A stretch of 64,000 bases of DNA, taken from NCBI RefSeq assembly GCF_019977735.1, contig NZ_AP025018.1, positions 6,948,580 through 7,012,579 of the forward strand, in the 5' to 3' direction. Source of the DNA: Calothrix sp. PCC 7716 (GTDB lineage Bacteria > Cyanobacteriota > Cyanobacteriia > Cyanobacteriales > Nostocaceae). The position numbers and the translations under genes are program-made. Every line of letters starts with the position of its first letter. The first letter of the stretch is position 1. The notes beneath the pieces are model-generated. The model saw only the letters and a list, made by a program, of their open reading frames with translations. It made no database searches and had not been told where the DNA came from. Shown one piece after another: positions 1 to 8,312 of this stretch.

Positions 1-123
1 AAGCTCTAGAATCCTTATTCTATAGGCTTTTAAGGCTAGTGTTCTAAAGCACGTATTATGTATGAGTAAAAATTGCCCAAAAATTATCAAAGTCAACACC
101 CTAGGTTAGGGGGGATTAACATC
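1..123. other. Window edge, no gene seen
   Basis: Short AT-rich stretch before the 3' end of the tex gene. I see no convincing ORF or RNA gene. It may hold the terminator of tex, but no clear stem followed by a T-run is visible. Confidence 0.4.
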
Positions 124-2283
124 CTATTGTTTTGCGGCTTTCATTGATAAACCGATACGTTTGAGTTTTTCGTTGACTTCCATTACTCGGACTTTAACGA
201 CTTGCCCGACTTTGACTATTTTTTTAGGGTCGTCTACAAATCTGTCGGCTAGTTGGGATATATGTACTAATCCGTCTTGGTGAACACCGACATCGACAAA
301 GGCGCCAAAGTTAGCGACATTAGTAACAACACCTTCTAATTCCATTCCGACTTTGAGGTCGGTAATTTCTTTAATACCTTCAGAGAACGTGGCATATTTA
401 AATTCTGCACGTGGGTCACGTCCTGGTTTCTCTAGTTCGCTAAGGATATCACGCAGCGTTGGTTCTCCAATGGTATCAGTGACGTATTTTTTCAAACCTG
501 TTTTTTTCAGGTTTTCGGCAATTTGTGTTACCTGGTTTATTGGAACTTTGAGGTCAGATGCTATATTTTCTACCAATTTGTAACTTTCTGGGTGTACAGC
601 AGTATTATCTAAAGGATTTTCACCACCCCTTATTCTTAAAAAACCTGCTGCTTGTTCAAAAGCTTTTGGCCCAAGTTTGGGAACCTTCAATAACTGGCGC
701 CGATTTTTAAATGTGCCGTTAGCATCACGATAAGCAACTATATTATTAGCGACTGCTGATGTAATGCCCGAAACAAAAGTTAATAGTTGACTCGAAGCAG
801 TGTTTAAGTCTACACCAACGTAGTTTACACAGCTTTCTACAGTTTCTTCGAGCTTTTTCTTTAATAGTTTCTGGTCTACGTCGTGTTGATATTGTCCCAC
901 CCCTATCGACTTGGGGTCAATTTTTACAAGTTCTGCAAGTGGGTCTTGCAGGCGCCGACCTATACTAATGGCGCCGCGCACAGTAACATCAAGGTCGGGA
1001 AACTCTTGACCAGCTAGTTTACTCGCCGAATATATAGATGCTCCCGATTCGTTTACTATTACTTTGACGGGTTTACGGTCAATTGTTTTTAGTACATCAC
1101 CAATAAATTCGTCGGTTTCACGTGATGCTGTACCGTTACCAATAGCTATCAACTCTATTTTGTATTTCTCAATCAAATTTTTGACCGACTGTGCAGCTTT
1201 CACACGTCCCGAATCGCCTGTATGGGGGAAAATAGCTTGATATTCTAAAAATTTTCCTGTTTGGTCGAGAATTGCGACTTTACAACCAGTTCTAAAACCT
1301 GGGTCTACCGCCATTGTTGGTTTCATACCCGCAGGCGCCGATAATAACAACTCGCGTAAGTTTGTTTCAAAGGTTTTTATTGATTCAATATCAGCATAAA
1401 GCTTTTTCTCGGCAATAACTTCATTTATCAGCGAAGTTTTCATCAAGCGGTTAAATGCATCTTTGAGCATTTCTTGATAAAACGCGCGTATTGGACGGTG
1501 CTTTGTCTTAATTTCTTGAGATTCTATATACGAAAGTACTGTATCTTCGTCGTAAGATATTTCAAAACTCAATATCCCCTCATTTTCACCGCGACACAGC
1601 GCTAATAAGTTGTGAGGTGCAATATTTCTAACTTTCGCACTAAAGCTACGATACATCTCAAACTTCGTTGTTCCCTCTGGATGCTCGTCTTTAATGTGCG
1701 ATACAAATGTACCTTCGTCTAACAAATAATCGCGTAAATATGCCCGTAATTCTGCTAATTCCGCAACTTCCTCTGCTAAAATATCGGCGGCGCCTTTGAG
1801 TGCATCGTCACCACTCTTTACACCTTTTTCTTCTGAAACATATTTAATTGCTTCTTGTTCAAGAGGAACAAGCGGGCCATTTTTGACGTTTAAAGACTTA
1901 ATAAATTCAGCCAAAGGTTCTAGACCTTTTTCACGGGCAATAGTCGCACGTGTACGACGCTTGGGACGATAAGGTAAATATAAATCTTCTAACTCATTTT
2001 TTTGCAAACAAGTCTCTATTTTCGCTTTTAGCTCTGGGGTTAGTTTACCTTGCTCGTTAATTGAATTAAGTATCGCCGCTTTACGCTCTTCTAACTCTGT
2101 TAAATAACTATATCTATCTGATAAGTCCCGTAACTGCACTTCGTCCATCTCACCAGTGCGTTCTTTACGGTAACGTGCAATAAAGGGAATCGTCGCACCT
2201 TCAGCGAAAAGTTCAAGCGCACTTTCAATTTGAAAGGGTTTAAGGTTAAGTTCGCTTGCTAGAGTCTGTGGAATATTAAGCAT
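124..2283 (-). CDS. tex: Tex-family RNA-binding transcription accessory protein
   Basis: Tex is a conserved cytoplasmic nucleic-acid-binding protein thought to act on transcription or RNA turnover. From the N-terminus the protein shows the Tex helical domain (IPFIARYRKERTGEMDE), a YqgF/RNase H-like domain (MAVDPGFRTGCKVAILD), helix-hairpin-helix segments (VPKLGPKAFEQAAGFLRI) and a C-terminal S1 domain (GVVTNVANFGAFVDVGVHQ). The frame is open to 2358, but I choose the ATG at 2283 (protein starting MLNIPQTLASELN, about 719 aa). The 25 residues upstream run into a dispersed palindromic repeat and do not look like Tex sequence. The gene stands alone. Confidence 0.93.
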   Translation of the reverse strand: MLNIPQTLASELNLKPFQIESALELFAEGATIPFIARYRKERTGEMDEVQLRDLSDRYSYLTELEERKAAILNSINEQGKLTPELKAKIETCLQKNELEDLYLPYRPKRRTRATIAREKGLEPLAEFIKSLNVKNGPLVPLEQEAIKYVSEEKGVKSGDDALKGAADILAEEVAELAELRAYLRDYLLDEGTFVSHIKDEHPEGTTKFEMYRSFSAKVRNIAPHNLLALCRGENEGILSFEISYDEDTVLSYIESQEIKTKHRPIRAFYQEMLKDAFNRLMKTSLINEVIAEKKLYADIESIKTFETNLRELLLSAPAGMKPTMAVDPGFRTGCKVAILDQTGKFLEYQAIFPHTGDSGRVKAAQSVKNLIEKYKIELIAIGNGTASRETDEFIGDVLKTIDRKPVKVIVNESGASIYSASKLAGQEFPDLDVTVRGAISIGRRLQDPLAELVKIDPKSIGVGQYQHDVDQKLLKKKLEETVESCVNYVGVDLNTASSQLLTFVSGITSAVANNIVAYRDANGTFKNRRQLLKVPKLGPKAFEQAAGFLRIRGGENPLDNTAVHPESYKLVENIASDLKVPINQVTQIAENLKKTGLKKYVTDTIGEPTLRDILSELEKPGRDPRAEFKYATFSEGIKEITDLKVGMELEGVVTNVANFGAFVDVGVHQDGLVHISQLADRFVDDPKKIVKVGQVVKVRVMEVNEKLKRIGLSMKAAKQ

Positions 2284-2811
2284 CGGATGTTTTAAGCTGC
2301 TATTCAAACCGAAGTTACTATAACCTACTTTCACTAGAGAAACCGGGCTTTTGGTCAAAATTTTGCATCGAAGCTCTAGTTTATCGTGAAGAAGCGCGGT
2401 TTCTTAAGTGTAGTAACAAATTTTTCTTACCTTGGGTATAGTTTAAACTAATCCAAATTTGTTAAGTAAATATACTTATGCGCTTTGAAATCTTATCAAA
2501 ATTTCAAATTATGTCATATGTTAAGAAATATTAACGTATTTATACTTATGACTCATAATAAAATAACAATTTCACGTGGTTTTCGGCTTTTTTGTTTTTT
2601 ATTCCTTTATAAGTATTAATATTCTCATAATCAGATGTTAAGATAACATACCAAATGGATTCGGAATTTAACTCCCCATTCTTGTTATCTTAAGCAGGGT
2701 GCAGTAACGAAAGTTGAAAGTAAGTGTAAAATTTACTACTTTTGCTATATTAGAAGGTCGCAAGATTTATATCTATGCGCTTCTGCTTGTGAATTCAGAG
2801 GTTTTAAAGAG
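2284..2811. other. Intergenic region between tex and a small membrane-protein gene
   Basis: AT-rich region holding a degenerate copy of the paired AGAAACC-type palindrome at about 2337-2405 (see repeat entries). The rest lies between the divergent starts of tex and the gene at 2812, so it must carry both promoters. No RNA gene was recognised. Confidence 0.4.
2337..2405. repeat. Degenerate paired AGAAACC/GGTTTCT palindrome
   Basis: An arm reading gagaaaccgggctt and a second reading gcgcggtttctt lie about 50 bp apart, as in better copies at 25692-25759, 50948-51013, 53931-53996 and 58908-58975. The overlap with the open 5' extension of tex argues that the extension is not coding. Confidence 0.55.
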
Positions 2812-3048
2812 ATGGTCTTAGCATTTTTATTACCGCTTCTGACTGCTTTAGTTAGCGGCTACTTATTTCAAAAAAGCACTGACGAGATAGGTTATCTCGC
2901 TGGTGGTATTGCTATTATTAGTTTCGTTATAAGCTTAATACTGGCGCCTTGGGAAATCCAGCTTTTGCTACTAGTGGTTGTTTTGGTTTCTACTCAAAAG
3001 CTGCTCCAGCAGAACGACTACAAGTTTGACAGGAGGGGTAAAGGCTAA
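2812..3048 (+). CDS. Small two-span membrane protein, unknown function
   Basis: A 78-residue, very hydrophobic protein with two predicted membrane spans (about residues 2-20 and 28-60) and a short polar, basic C-terminus (YKFDRRGKG). I do not recognise a named family; small proteins like this are common in cyanobacteria. The ATG follows a weak purine-rich stretch (aaagag). A partial stem (aagggtaaaggg / cctttacccc) just after the stop could serve as a terminator. Confidence 0.6.
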   Translation: MVLAFLLPLLTALVSGYLFQKSTDEIGYLAGGIAIISFVISLILAPWEIQLLLLVVVLVSTQKLLQQNDYKFDRRGKG

Positions 3049-3111
3049 GAAATAAAGGGTAAAGGGTAAAAAGTTTCCTTTACCCCTTATGGTTAAGCGT
3101 TTTGAGCAAGA

Positions 3112-3645
3112 TTAAGCTGTAAATTGTTTGACATATTTAACTACAGCAGGTGTGAGTAAAGTTTCAACCGAGGATATTACTTCATGGTCAAACTGCGACC
3201 AAACTCTTGGAGTATCAAACATACAGGGTTGTAGAATTCCCCAAAGTTGATTTTCATGACATAGGTGCGCGTGAACTAGTGCCCGGTGTCCAAACGATGA
3301 GCGCTCAAATTCAACAGATAGAACATCTGGACTTGCAGTTTCAACATCTTCAATATAAATTGAGGGTTCTGTTCGCACAGCAGCAGCAAACATGGGGTCT
3401 TCTGAAGTTAAAGATGCTGGTTCTTGTTTCCAATCAGAGTCTAGCACCTCTGGAATTTCACTATGAAGGCGCCAGCAAACGGGAACTATACCAATTTTGG
3501 TATTAGGATTTCGCACGTACAGAAATACGCGGTCACATTTTAAAATTTCTCCAAGTGCTGGCATTAAAGCATTGAAAAGTGCTTCTGGTTCGGAGTGTTC
3601 TTCAAAAACGCTGCTTAATGTATTGGGTAAGGTTGAGCTAGTCAT
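3112..3645 (-). CDS. Stand-alone GAF domain protein
   Basis: 177 residues forming essentially one GAF domain, a small-molecule or chromophore sensing fold. Visible features are the entry helix (EALFNALMPALGEILKCDRVFLYV), a middle acidic segment and the terminal strands and helix (LCHENQLWGILQPC, then WSQFDHEVISSVETLL). No output domain is attached, so it would have to act through a partner. The typical chromophore-attachment Cys-His of phytochromes and cyanobacteriochromes is not at its usual place, although a Cys-His pair does occur in the late strand. Ligand unknown. Confidence 0.75.
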   Translation of the reverse strand: MTSSTLPNTLSSVFEEHSEPEALFNALMPALGEILKCDRVFLYVRNPNTKIGIVPVCWRLHSEIPEVLDSDWKQEPASLTSEDPMFAAAVRTEPSIYIEDVETASPDVLSVEFERSSFGHRALVHAHLCHENQLWGILQPCMFDTPRVWSQFDHEVISSVETLLTPAVVKYVKQFTA

Positions 3646-3765
3646 TTATATAGTTGTTCGATTTTAGCTTTATCCTCGCAACAACTAATATCTACAACAT
3701 CATTCTAGCGATGCAGATACTTTAAGTTTAGGGGCCATATATTCATAATCATTTTTATATAGATT

Positions 3766-4269
3766 TTAGGCCAGTGCCAGATTTAGCTGTTCGTATTCAA
3801 GTGCATCAAGCGGTGAAAATGGTTTACGAAACGAGAAAGCATAAGGTGTAGAGCCATATTGCTGTAAATGTTCCAGTCTTTTCTTCGCTTCGCTAACCGT
3901 TGGTGTGTAACCTGCACATATCCACCACATTGCTAAAATTGGCTGTTCTACCTTTTCAAACCAACGGCGCCTTTGACGCATGATATCACTATGGGCGCCG
4001 TGATAAACATAATTAGACAAAGCTTCGAGCGATTTCCATACAGTCAAAGTAATTAAAATACTCTCATCATCAAACACTCGAATACTGGTAGCATCTTCAG
4101 CACCTTCACCACGTAATCGCCAAACAAAACCAGGGTCATCATCAGCAACGGCATTAACACTATTAATTTGTGCAACGAAATCAGCCATTTCTGGAGCATC
4201 GAGCGGATAGCGCATTTTTGCTGTATTCACCTGAGCTAAATGGTATTGTCCCACGTTGATTGGCTGCAT
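3766..4269 (-). CDS. DUF3291 family protein
   Basis: 167 residues matching the DUF3291 family, which has a ferredoxin-like alpha/beta fold resembling antibiotic-biosynthesis monooxygenases. Family signatures are HLAQVNTAKMRYPLD near the N-terminus, VWKSLEALSNYVYHGAHSD in the middle and MWWICAGYTPTVSEAKKRLEHL near the end. Function is unknown; a stress or redox enzyme role is guesswork. Downstream on the same strand, beyond a heptamer repeat, lies the DUF4385 gene region. Confidence 0.8.
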   Translation of the reverse strand: MQPINVGQYHLAQVNTAKMRYPLDAPEMADFVAQINSVNAVADDDPGFVWRLRGEGAEDATSIRVFDDESILITLTVWKSLEALSNYVYHGAHSDIMRQRRRWFEKVEQPILAMWWICAGYTPTVSEAKKRLEHLQQYGSTPYAFSFRKPFSPLDALEYEQLNLALA

Positions 4270-4370
4270 TATTTCTAACTCCCGATAGATGTTTTGAATA
4301 GATTGGCATACTTCATCTATCTTCAGAGGTAGTTTACCTACAAAGTTACAAAATTTAATATTTCTTAATA

Positions 4371-4449
4371 GTGCTGAGTAGAAAGTGCTGAGTGCTGAGT
4401 CTTAACTACTCCTCAGCACTCAGCACTCAGCACTCAGCACTCAGCACTC
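4371..4449. repeat. STRR heptamer array (TGCTGAG / CTCAGCA), inverted halves
   Basis: Tandem copies of GTGCTGA at 4371-4400 face five tandem copies of CTCAGCA at 4412-4449, so the locus can fold into a hairpin. This is a short tandemly repeated repetitive (STRR) sequence of the heptanucleotide type described in Calothrix and Nostoc. The right end supplies the stop codon and last two residues of the gene at 4441. Related arrays occur at 12293, 28803 and 54823. Confidence 0.9.
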
Positions 4450-4932
4450 ATAACTATTTTTATGTTGATTCAAAAGCTGAAGATACTTAGGGTCGGTTTT
4501 TGCAATTTGCCACTTTTGTTTAAAAATTGCTGCCGACTCAGCTTTGATAGGGTCTTCTTCATAAGGTAAAATTAATTGCCTTGCTTGTTGCTGTGCTTCA
4601 AGTGACAATTCTTTTTGGGGATTGCTTTTATATTTCCTACCGCTTTTATGATTTGCATAGCGACGCGCACGGGTGTATCCCATTTGCAGAAATTTTCTTG
4701 CCATATCTGCACCCACAAAATCATCTTTCTCCAAATAAGCAAGAAACAATTCATATATTTTTTCGCTTGATTCTCTGGCTATTTCCGGAGACTTAAATCG
4801 CCAATACGGTAAAATCTCCGATTTATATGGCTCAACCAGTAATACACCTTGTTCACCCTTACCAACGCGGTAAAGTTCAGGATGTGCGCGGAAGTCTATA
4901 TTTTTAAAATCTAAAGAATAATCAAATGCCAT
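4441..4932 (-). CDS. DUF4385 family protein
   Basis: 163 residues with strong resemblance to the DUF4385 family found in cyanobacteria and some phages. Signatures are NIDFRAHPELYRVGKGEQG, PYWRFKSPEIARESSEKIY and the basic stretch ARKFLQMGYTRARRYANHKS. Function unknown. The last codons (Glu, Cys, stop) lie in the adjacent heptamer repeat, so the C-terminus seems to have been rewritten by repeat growth. It stands alone, divergent from the VOC gene at 5010. Confidence 0.78.
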   Translation of the reverse strand: MAFDYSLDFKNIDFRAHPELYRVGKGEQGVLLVEPYKSEILPYWRFKSPEIARESSEKIYELFLAYLEKDDFVGADMARKFLQMGYTRARRYANHKSGRKYKSNPQKELSLEAQQQARQLILPYEEDPIKAESAAIFKQKWQIAKTDPKYLQLLNQHKNSYEC

Positions 4933-5009
4933 AGCAGAAGTTTATTTTTAATCTTAAGATTTAAGAGTAAAGTCACGCTTCTGTCTTAGTAAATAACTTT
5001 GGTGTAGTT

Positions 5010-5471
5010 ATGCTATTAAGTTCTCCTCATTTAAACAGTACTCTAACGCGCGGTGATTTGCGACGAGTTCATCACATTGCGCTAAATGTTAAAGATATGC
5101 AAGCTTCGCGGAAGTTTTACGGTAATCTTTTGGGGTTACATGAGCTGGTAGGTGATGAAATACCCGAAACTTTAGCAAAATTAGTAGCAGAGGGAAAAGT
5201 CGCTAACTTTGAAACACCTGACGGTACTATACTTGATTTATTCTGGGAACCCGATTTACAACCACCCGACCCAAATCCAGAACATACCTTTACAAGAGCT
5301 TACCATCTTGCATTCGACATATCACCCGAATCATTTGACCGCGCAGTAGAGGTTTTACAAGAAAATAGTATAACAATCGCACATGGCCCAGTCAGTCGTC
5401 CTACAGGTAGAGGTGTATATTTCTATGACCCTGATGGGTTCATGGTAGAAATTCGCTGTGACCCAGTGTAA
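5010..5471 (+). CDS. VOC family (glyoxalase/dioxygenase-like) protein
   Basis: 153 residues with the vicinal-oxygen-chelate fold: first beta-alpha-beta unit around RVHHIALNVKDMQASRKFYGN and second around YHLAFDISPESFDRAVEVL, ending GRGVYFYDPDGFMVEIRCD. Likely metal ligands are the His of HHIALNV, the His of AYHLAFD and the final Glu of VEIRC. These enzymes include glyoxalase I, dioxygenases and fosfomycin-type resistance proteins; the substrate cannot be read here. A hairpin repeat (gtagagac) follows the stop directly. Confidence 0.85.
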   Translation: MLLSSPHLNSTLTRGDLRRVHHIALNVKDMQASRKFYGNLLGLHELVGDEIPETLAKLVAEGKVANFETPDGTILDLFWEPDLQPPDPNPEHTFTRAYHLAFDISPESFDRAVEVLQENSITIAHGPVSRPTGRGVYFYDPDGFMVEIRCDPV

Positions 5472-5475
5472 ATAA

Positions 5476-5513
5476 TGCACGTAGAGACTACACATGTTTA
5501 GTCTCTACATGCA
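5476..5513. repeat. GTAGAGAC...GTCTCTAC hairpin repeat
   Basis: Perfect stem (tgcacgtagagac with gtctctacatgca) lying just after the VOC gene. Similar hairpins occur at 6811-6844, 32147-32174 and 37455-37488, so this is a dispersed family. Here it could also act as a transcript 3' end, though it has no T-run. Confidence 0.75.
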
Positions 5514-5563
5514 GAATTAACAATGGCGCCGGAAGTTAAAATTAAAGCCACTAATTATTTACA

Positions 5564-5899
5564 ATGAGTAAAAAGCGTTTTAATGTAAAAAAAATGTCAG
5601 AACAAGCTAAGTTGTATAGTGTTATCGAAGATGCCATCAGAAGACCTTTAATTCCTTATGACCCTACAAAACAGTCTTTAAAACAGTGGACAATGTTTGT
5701 GTTACGTGATAAGGGGTTTAAAGTAGTGTATGCACAAAATGCTGATTTTGCAATTGAAAGAGGTGGTGAAAAGCTTTACTTTAATGTTTCTGATACCGAC
5801 CATGAGTTAGATGGTAAGTTTGCATGGGTTGTGTGGGATAGTGCGACAAAAACTCTGAGTGTGATTCCTAAAAACACTGACTCAAAGGCGCCAAATTAA
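5564..5899 (+). CDS. Small hypothetical protein
   Basis: 111 residues, basic N-terminus (MSKKRFNVKKMSEQ) followed by a compact alpha/beta-looking region (FVLRDKGFKVVYAQNADFAI, then LDGKFAWVVWDSATKTLSVI). No family recognised, no signal peptide or membrane segment. The pattern of short strands around KVVYAQNADFAIERGGEKLYF might suggest a small nuclease-like or regulatory fold, but that is not supported by any motif. Confidence 0.6.
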   Translation: MSKKRFNVKKMSEQAKLYSVIEDAIRRPLIPYDPTKQSLKQWTMFVLRDKGFKVVYAQNADFAIERGGEKLYFNVSDTDHELDGKFAWVVWDSATKTLSVIPKNTDSKAPN

Positions 5900-5916
5900 A
5901 ATACTCAAATTTACCT

Positions 5917-5982
5917 CTTGTGGAGTGGGCATCCTTGCCCGCCCAGAATCTGACACAGGCAAGGATGCCTGTTTCACAAGAT
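5917..5982. repeat. Dispersed palindrome pair of the GGGCAAGGATGCCC type
   Basis: Two adjacent palindromic units (ttgtggagtgggcatccttgcc and acaggcaaggatgcctgt, ending ttcacaag). Related units lie at 33700-33730, 33806-33832, 37537-37577 and 63671-63702, commonly followed by TCCACAAGA. All lie between genes here. Confidence 0.75.
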
Positions 5983-5998
5983 ATTATATGAAATAAAT

Positions 5999-6682
5999 TC
6001 ACACTTTTGTAAATAACATCAAATGCTGTTGTGGTAGTAAGTTTTTTGTTTCTTGCCATGTTAAACCTACGGCTTGCATTTCTTTTTTAACTTGCTTTTG
6101 TGTCATTTTATGCAACCCTTTAATCATAATAAAAGGGTTTTCACCTCGATATTCAACAAGTGCAACCCTACCACCTGGTTTTAATGCTTTGGCAATACCG
6201 GACATCACTTCATAAGGATATTCAAATTCATGATATGCATCCACCATCACAGCTAAATCAATACTTTCTGGTGGTAAATTTGGACTATTGAGAGTTGCTA
6301 AGATGGGTTCTACGTTATCAATGTGCTTATCTTCTTTGAAAAAATTAATGATGTCGAGCATTTCTGGTTGAATATCCACGGCTAAAACTTTACCTTGTGT
6401 AAGGGTCGGCGCCATCAAAAAACTTAGATAACCTGTGCCGGCGCCTATGTCGGCAACTACATCGGATGGTTTTAACTCTAGTGCATTGACAATTTTACTA
6501 GGTTGTTCTTCAGCTTCTCGACTTGGACGCTCTAACCACATGGCGCCTGTATGTCCCATTACATGGGCAATTTCACGACCCATATAGAATTTACCAATAC
6601 CATCGGGGTTATGGTTTGTACGTTGTTCGTATTTAGTGCTTGTGGTAGTGCTAGCATTCACCGTACCAGGGTAAATTAACAA
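5999..6682 (-). CDS. Class I SAM-dependent methyltransferase, probably exported; 5' end problematic
   Basis: A Rossmann-fold methyltransferase: motif I is VVADIGAGTGYLSFLMAP, the acidic loop is VLAVDIQPEML and a later motif is LKPGGRVALVEYRGE. Substrate unknown. The only usual start in this frame is a TTG at 6682, giving an N-terminus LLIYPGTVNAS. The same frame continues upstream to 6718 and encodes a strongly hydrophobic stretch (FFVIVVIFICSLLIYP), making a classic signal peptide ending VNAS, but with no ATG, GTG or TTG before the stop. Removing one base from the T7 run (6710-6716) would join an upstream TTG. So either an atypical start codon is used or there is a one-base indel. Confidence 0.8.
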   Translation of the reverse strand: MLIYPGTVNASTTTSTKYEQRTNHNPDGIGKFYMGREIAHVMGHTGAMWLERPSREAEEQPSKIVNALELKPSDVVADIGAGTGYLSFLMAPTLTQGKVLAVDIQPEMLDIINFFKEDKHIDNVEPILATLNSPNLPPESIDLAVMVDAYHEFEYPYEVMSGIAKALKPGGRVALVEYRGENPFIMIKGLHKMTQKQVKKEMQAVGLTWQETKNLLPQQHLMLFTKV

Positions 6683-6810
6683 GCTACATATAAAGATAAC
6701 TACGATTACAAAAAAATTTCAACTTGCCAAAGCTAGTTGAGTGAATATAGTAATTATGAACTATCACGATTATCAGGTTAAAACCAGAAGATTAACTTAA
6801 ATAATTTTAC

Positions 6811-6844
6811 CTTGTAGAGACGTTAAATGTAACGTCTCCACAAG
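6811..6844. repeat. GTAGAGACG...CGTCTCCAC hairpin repeat
   Basis: Inverted repeat cttgtagagacgtt / aacgtctccacaag, just beyond the 3' end of the minus-strand glycosyl-phosphotransferase gene. Same family as 5476, 32147 and 37455. It could stabilise the 3' end of the exopolysaccharide transcript. Confidence 0.75.
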
Positions 6845-6851
6845 AGAGTGG

Positions 6852-8279
6852 TTAATAAGCACCTGTTTTACGTAAAACAACTTTTATAGTTCGCAGTAAG
6901 ATTCTAAAATCGAGCCATATAGACCAATTTTCGATGTAATATAAATCTAATCTTACAGCATCTTCAAAGTTATCAATATTAGAGCGTCCAGAAACCTGCC
7001 ATAAACCAGTAATTCCAGGAAGCACATCTTGACGAATAAAGTGACGGTTTGTGAACTTCTCTACATCGCGAAGAGGTAAAGGACGAGGACCAACAAGGCT
7101 CATTTCTCCACCTAGTACATTAAAAATTTGTGGTAACTCATCTAAACTATACGCACGTAAAAACTTACCTATCTTGGTTACACGTGGGTCATCTTTGAGC
7201 TTGAACAATACACCATCTTTAACTTCATTCTTTGCCTCTAGCTCTTTTTGTAATTTTTCAGCATTTGTTACCATTGTTCGGAATTTCCAAATTTTGAACT
7301 CCTTGCTGTTTAGACCAACTCGCTTTTGTCTAAAAAACACAGGTCCAGGAGAGTCTAATTTGATTAAGATGGCAATTAAAAGATATACAGGTGAAAGTAA
7401 GCACACTAAAATTGTTGAAAATACTATGTCCAAAAGTCGCTTCATCCAAAAATCACTGCCAACAATAATTGGCGCCGAAATAGTTGGACAGTGAATATCA
7501 CCAACCATGCATAACGTTGAATTAGGATGGCGAGATTCATACTCAGATGGAAGCATTTTAAGAGTAATTCCAGCAGTTGAGAAATGCCAGGAAATATATA
7601 GACGATTTTTAATCGCACTCCAAGAAACAAAAGCTTCTGTAATACCTTGCGAGCGGAGATATTCAAAAGTTTTGTCTCGCGAAGCTAAATCTAAACAACT
7701 AGAATCTGCAATGCCTTGTATGTTGTAGCAATCCTCCTTTTTGACTAGCCTTAAATGATAGTCTCTTTCTTCAGGAGGAGTAATTATAAAAATAGGATGA
7801 CGAACCATCCCTTTTCGACGTACAAATCTGGTGGATAAATCAAATATCAAACGAGATGTGCAGACAAAAACAATAGATAACGACCAATATAGTAGTAGAG
7901 AAGAGCGTGAAATATAGCGGTTTGGTTCGTAAAGAAATGCGATAAATGACAACAGTAGTACAGATATAGATACTGCTTGAATAATACCCCAATTATTACG
8001 GCGATGAAAACCTGCTCTGTAAAGCCCAATTGTGCTAAAAATTACAAGTTGTACACTAATATTCAATAGTATAAAAGATGGATTTTGTACCCAAGGAGAG
8101 TCCATTGGAGTACCATATGCAAGTGCTAAAATCCATGCTGCTATTGAAGAAAGAGTATCTATAAAAGATAATGTAAATACTCGTGCTATCTTTATTAGTA
8201 ATCCTTTTTGTATCGATGTACCTTTAGCCGAGCGTAAGTCAGAATCATAACTTCCCAAGGCTATATTTTTACCAACCAC
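6852..8279 (-). CDS. Polyprenyl glycosyl-phosphotransferase (priming enzyme of exopolysaccharide synthesis)
   Basis: 475 residues. It transfers a sugar-1-phosphate to undecaprenyl phosphate at the inner membrane, the first step of repeat-unit assembly (WcaJ/CpsE/GumD type). There are about four hydrophobic spans in the N-terminal half, then a fifth hydrophobic segment (IVFSTILVCLLSPVYLLIAI) leading into the bacterial sugar-transferase domain: KFRTMVTNAEKL, LRAYSLDELPQIFNVLGGEM, GPRPLP and GITGLWQVSGRSN. All key motifs are present, so it looks active. It is the last gene of the exopolysaccharide cluster. The sugar (often glucose or galactose) cannot be decided. Confidence 0.92.
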   Translation of the reverse strand: MVGKNIALGSYDSDLRSAKGTSIQKGLLIKIARVFTLSFIDTLSSIAAWILALAYGTPMDSPWVQNPSFILLNISVQLVIFSTIGLYRAGFHRRNNWGIIQAVSISVLLLSFIAFLYEPNRYISRSSLLLYWSLSIVFVCTSRLIFDLSTRFVRRKGMVRHPIFIITPPEERDYHLRLVKKEDCYNIQGIADSSCLDLASRDKTFEYLRSQGITEAFVSWSAIKNRLYISWHFSTAGITLKMLPSEYESRHPNSTLCMVGDIHCPTISAPIIVGSDFWMKRLLDIVFSTILVCLLSPVYLLIAILIKLDSPGPVFFRQKRVGLNSKEFKIWKFRTMVTNAEKLQKELEAKNEVKDGVLFKLKDDPRVTKIGKFLRAYSLDELPQIFNVLGGEMSLVGPRPLPLRDVEKFTNRHFIRQDVLPGITGLWQVSGRSNIDNFEDAVRLDLYYIENWSIWLDFRILLRTIKVVLRKTGAY

Positions 8280-8312
8280 AATTTTGTATTCTCCTTAATA
8301 TAATTTAGTACT

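Noticed and set aside
3112-3645. GAF protein as a phytochrome or cyanobacteriochrome
   Set aside because: The chromophore-binding Cys-His is not at its usual place and there is no PHY or kinase domain.
4371-4449. Regular short repeats that could suggest CRISPR
   Set aside because: Units are contiguous 7-mers without unique spacers; this is an STRR array. No cas genes are present in the window.
5868-6059. 63-codon minus-strand frame
   Set aside because: It crosses the GGGCAAGGATGCC repeat and overlaps ends of two better genes.
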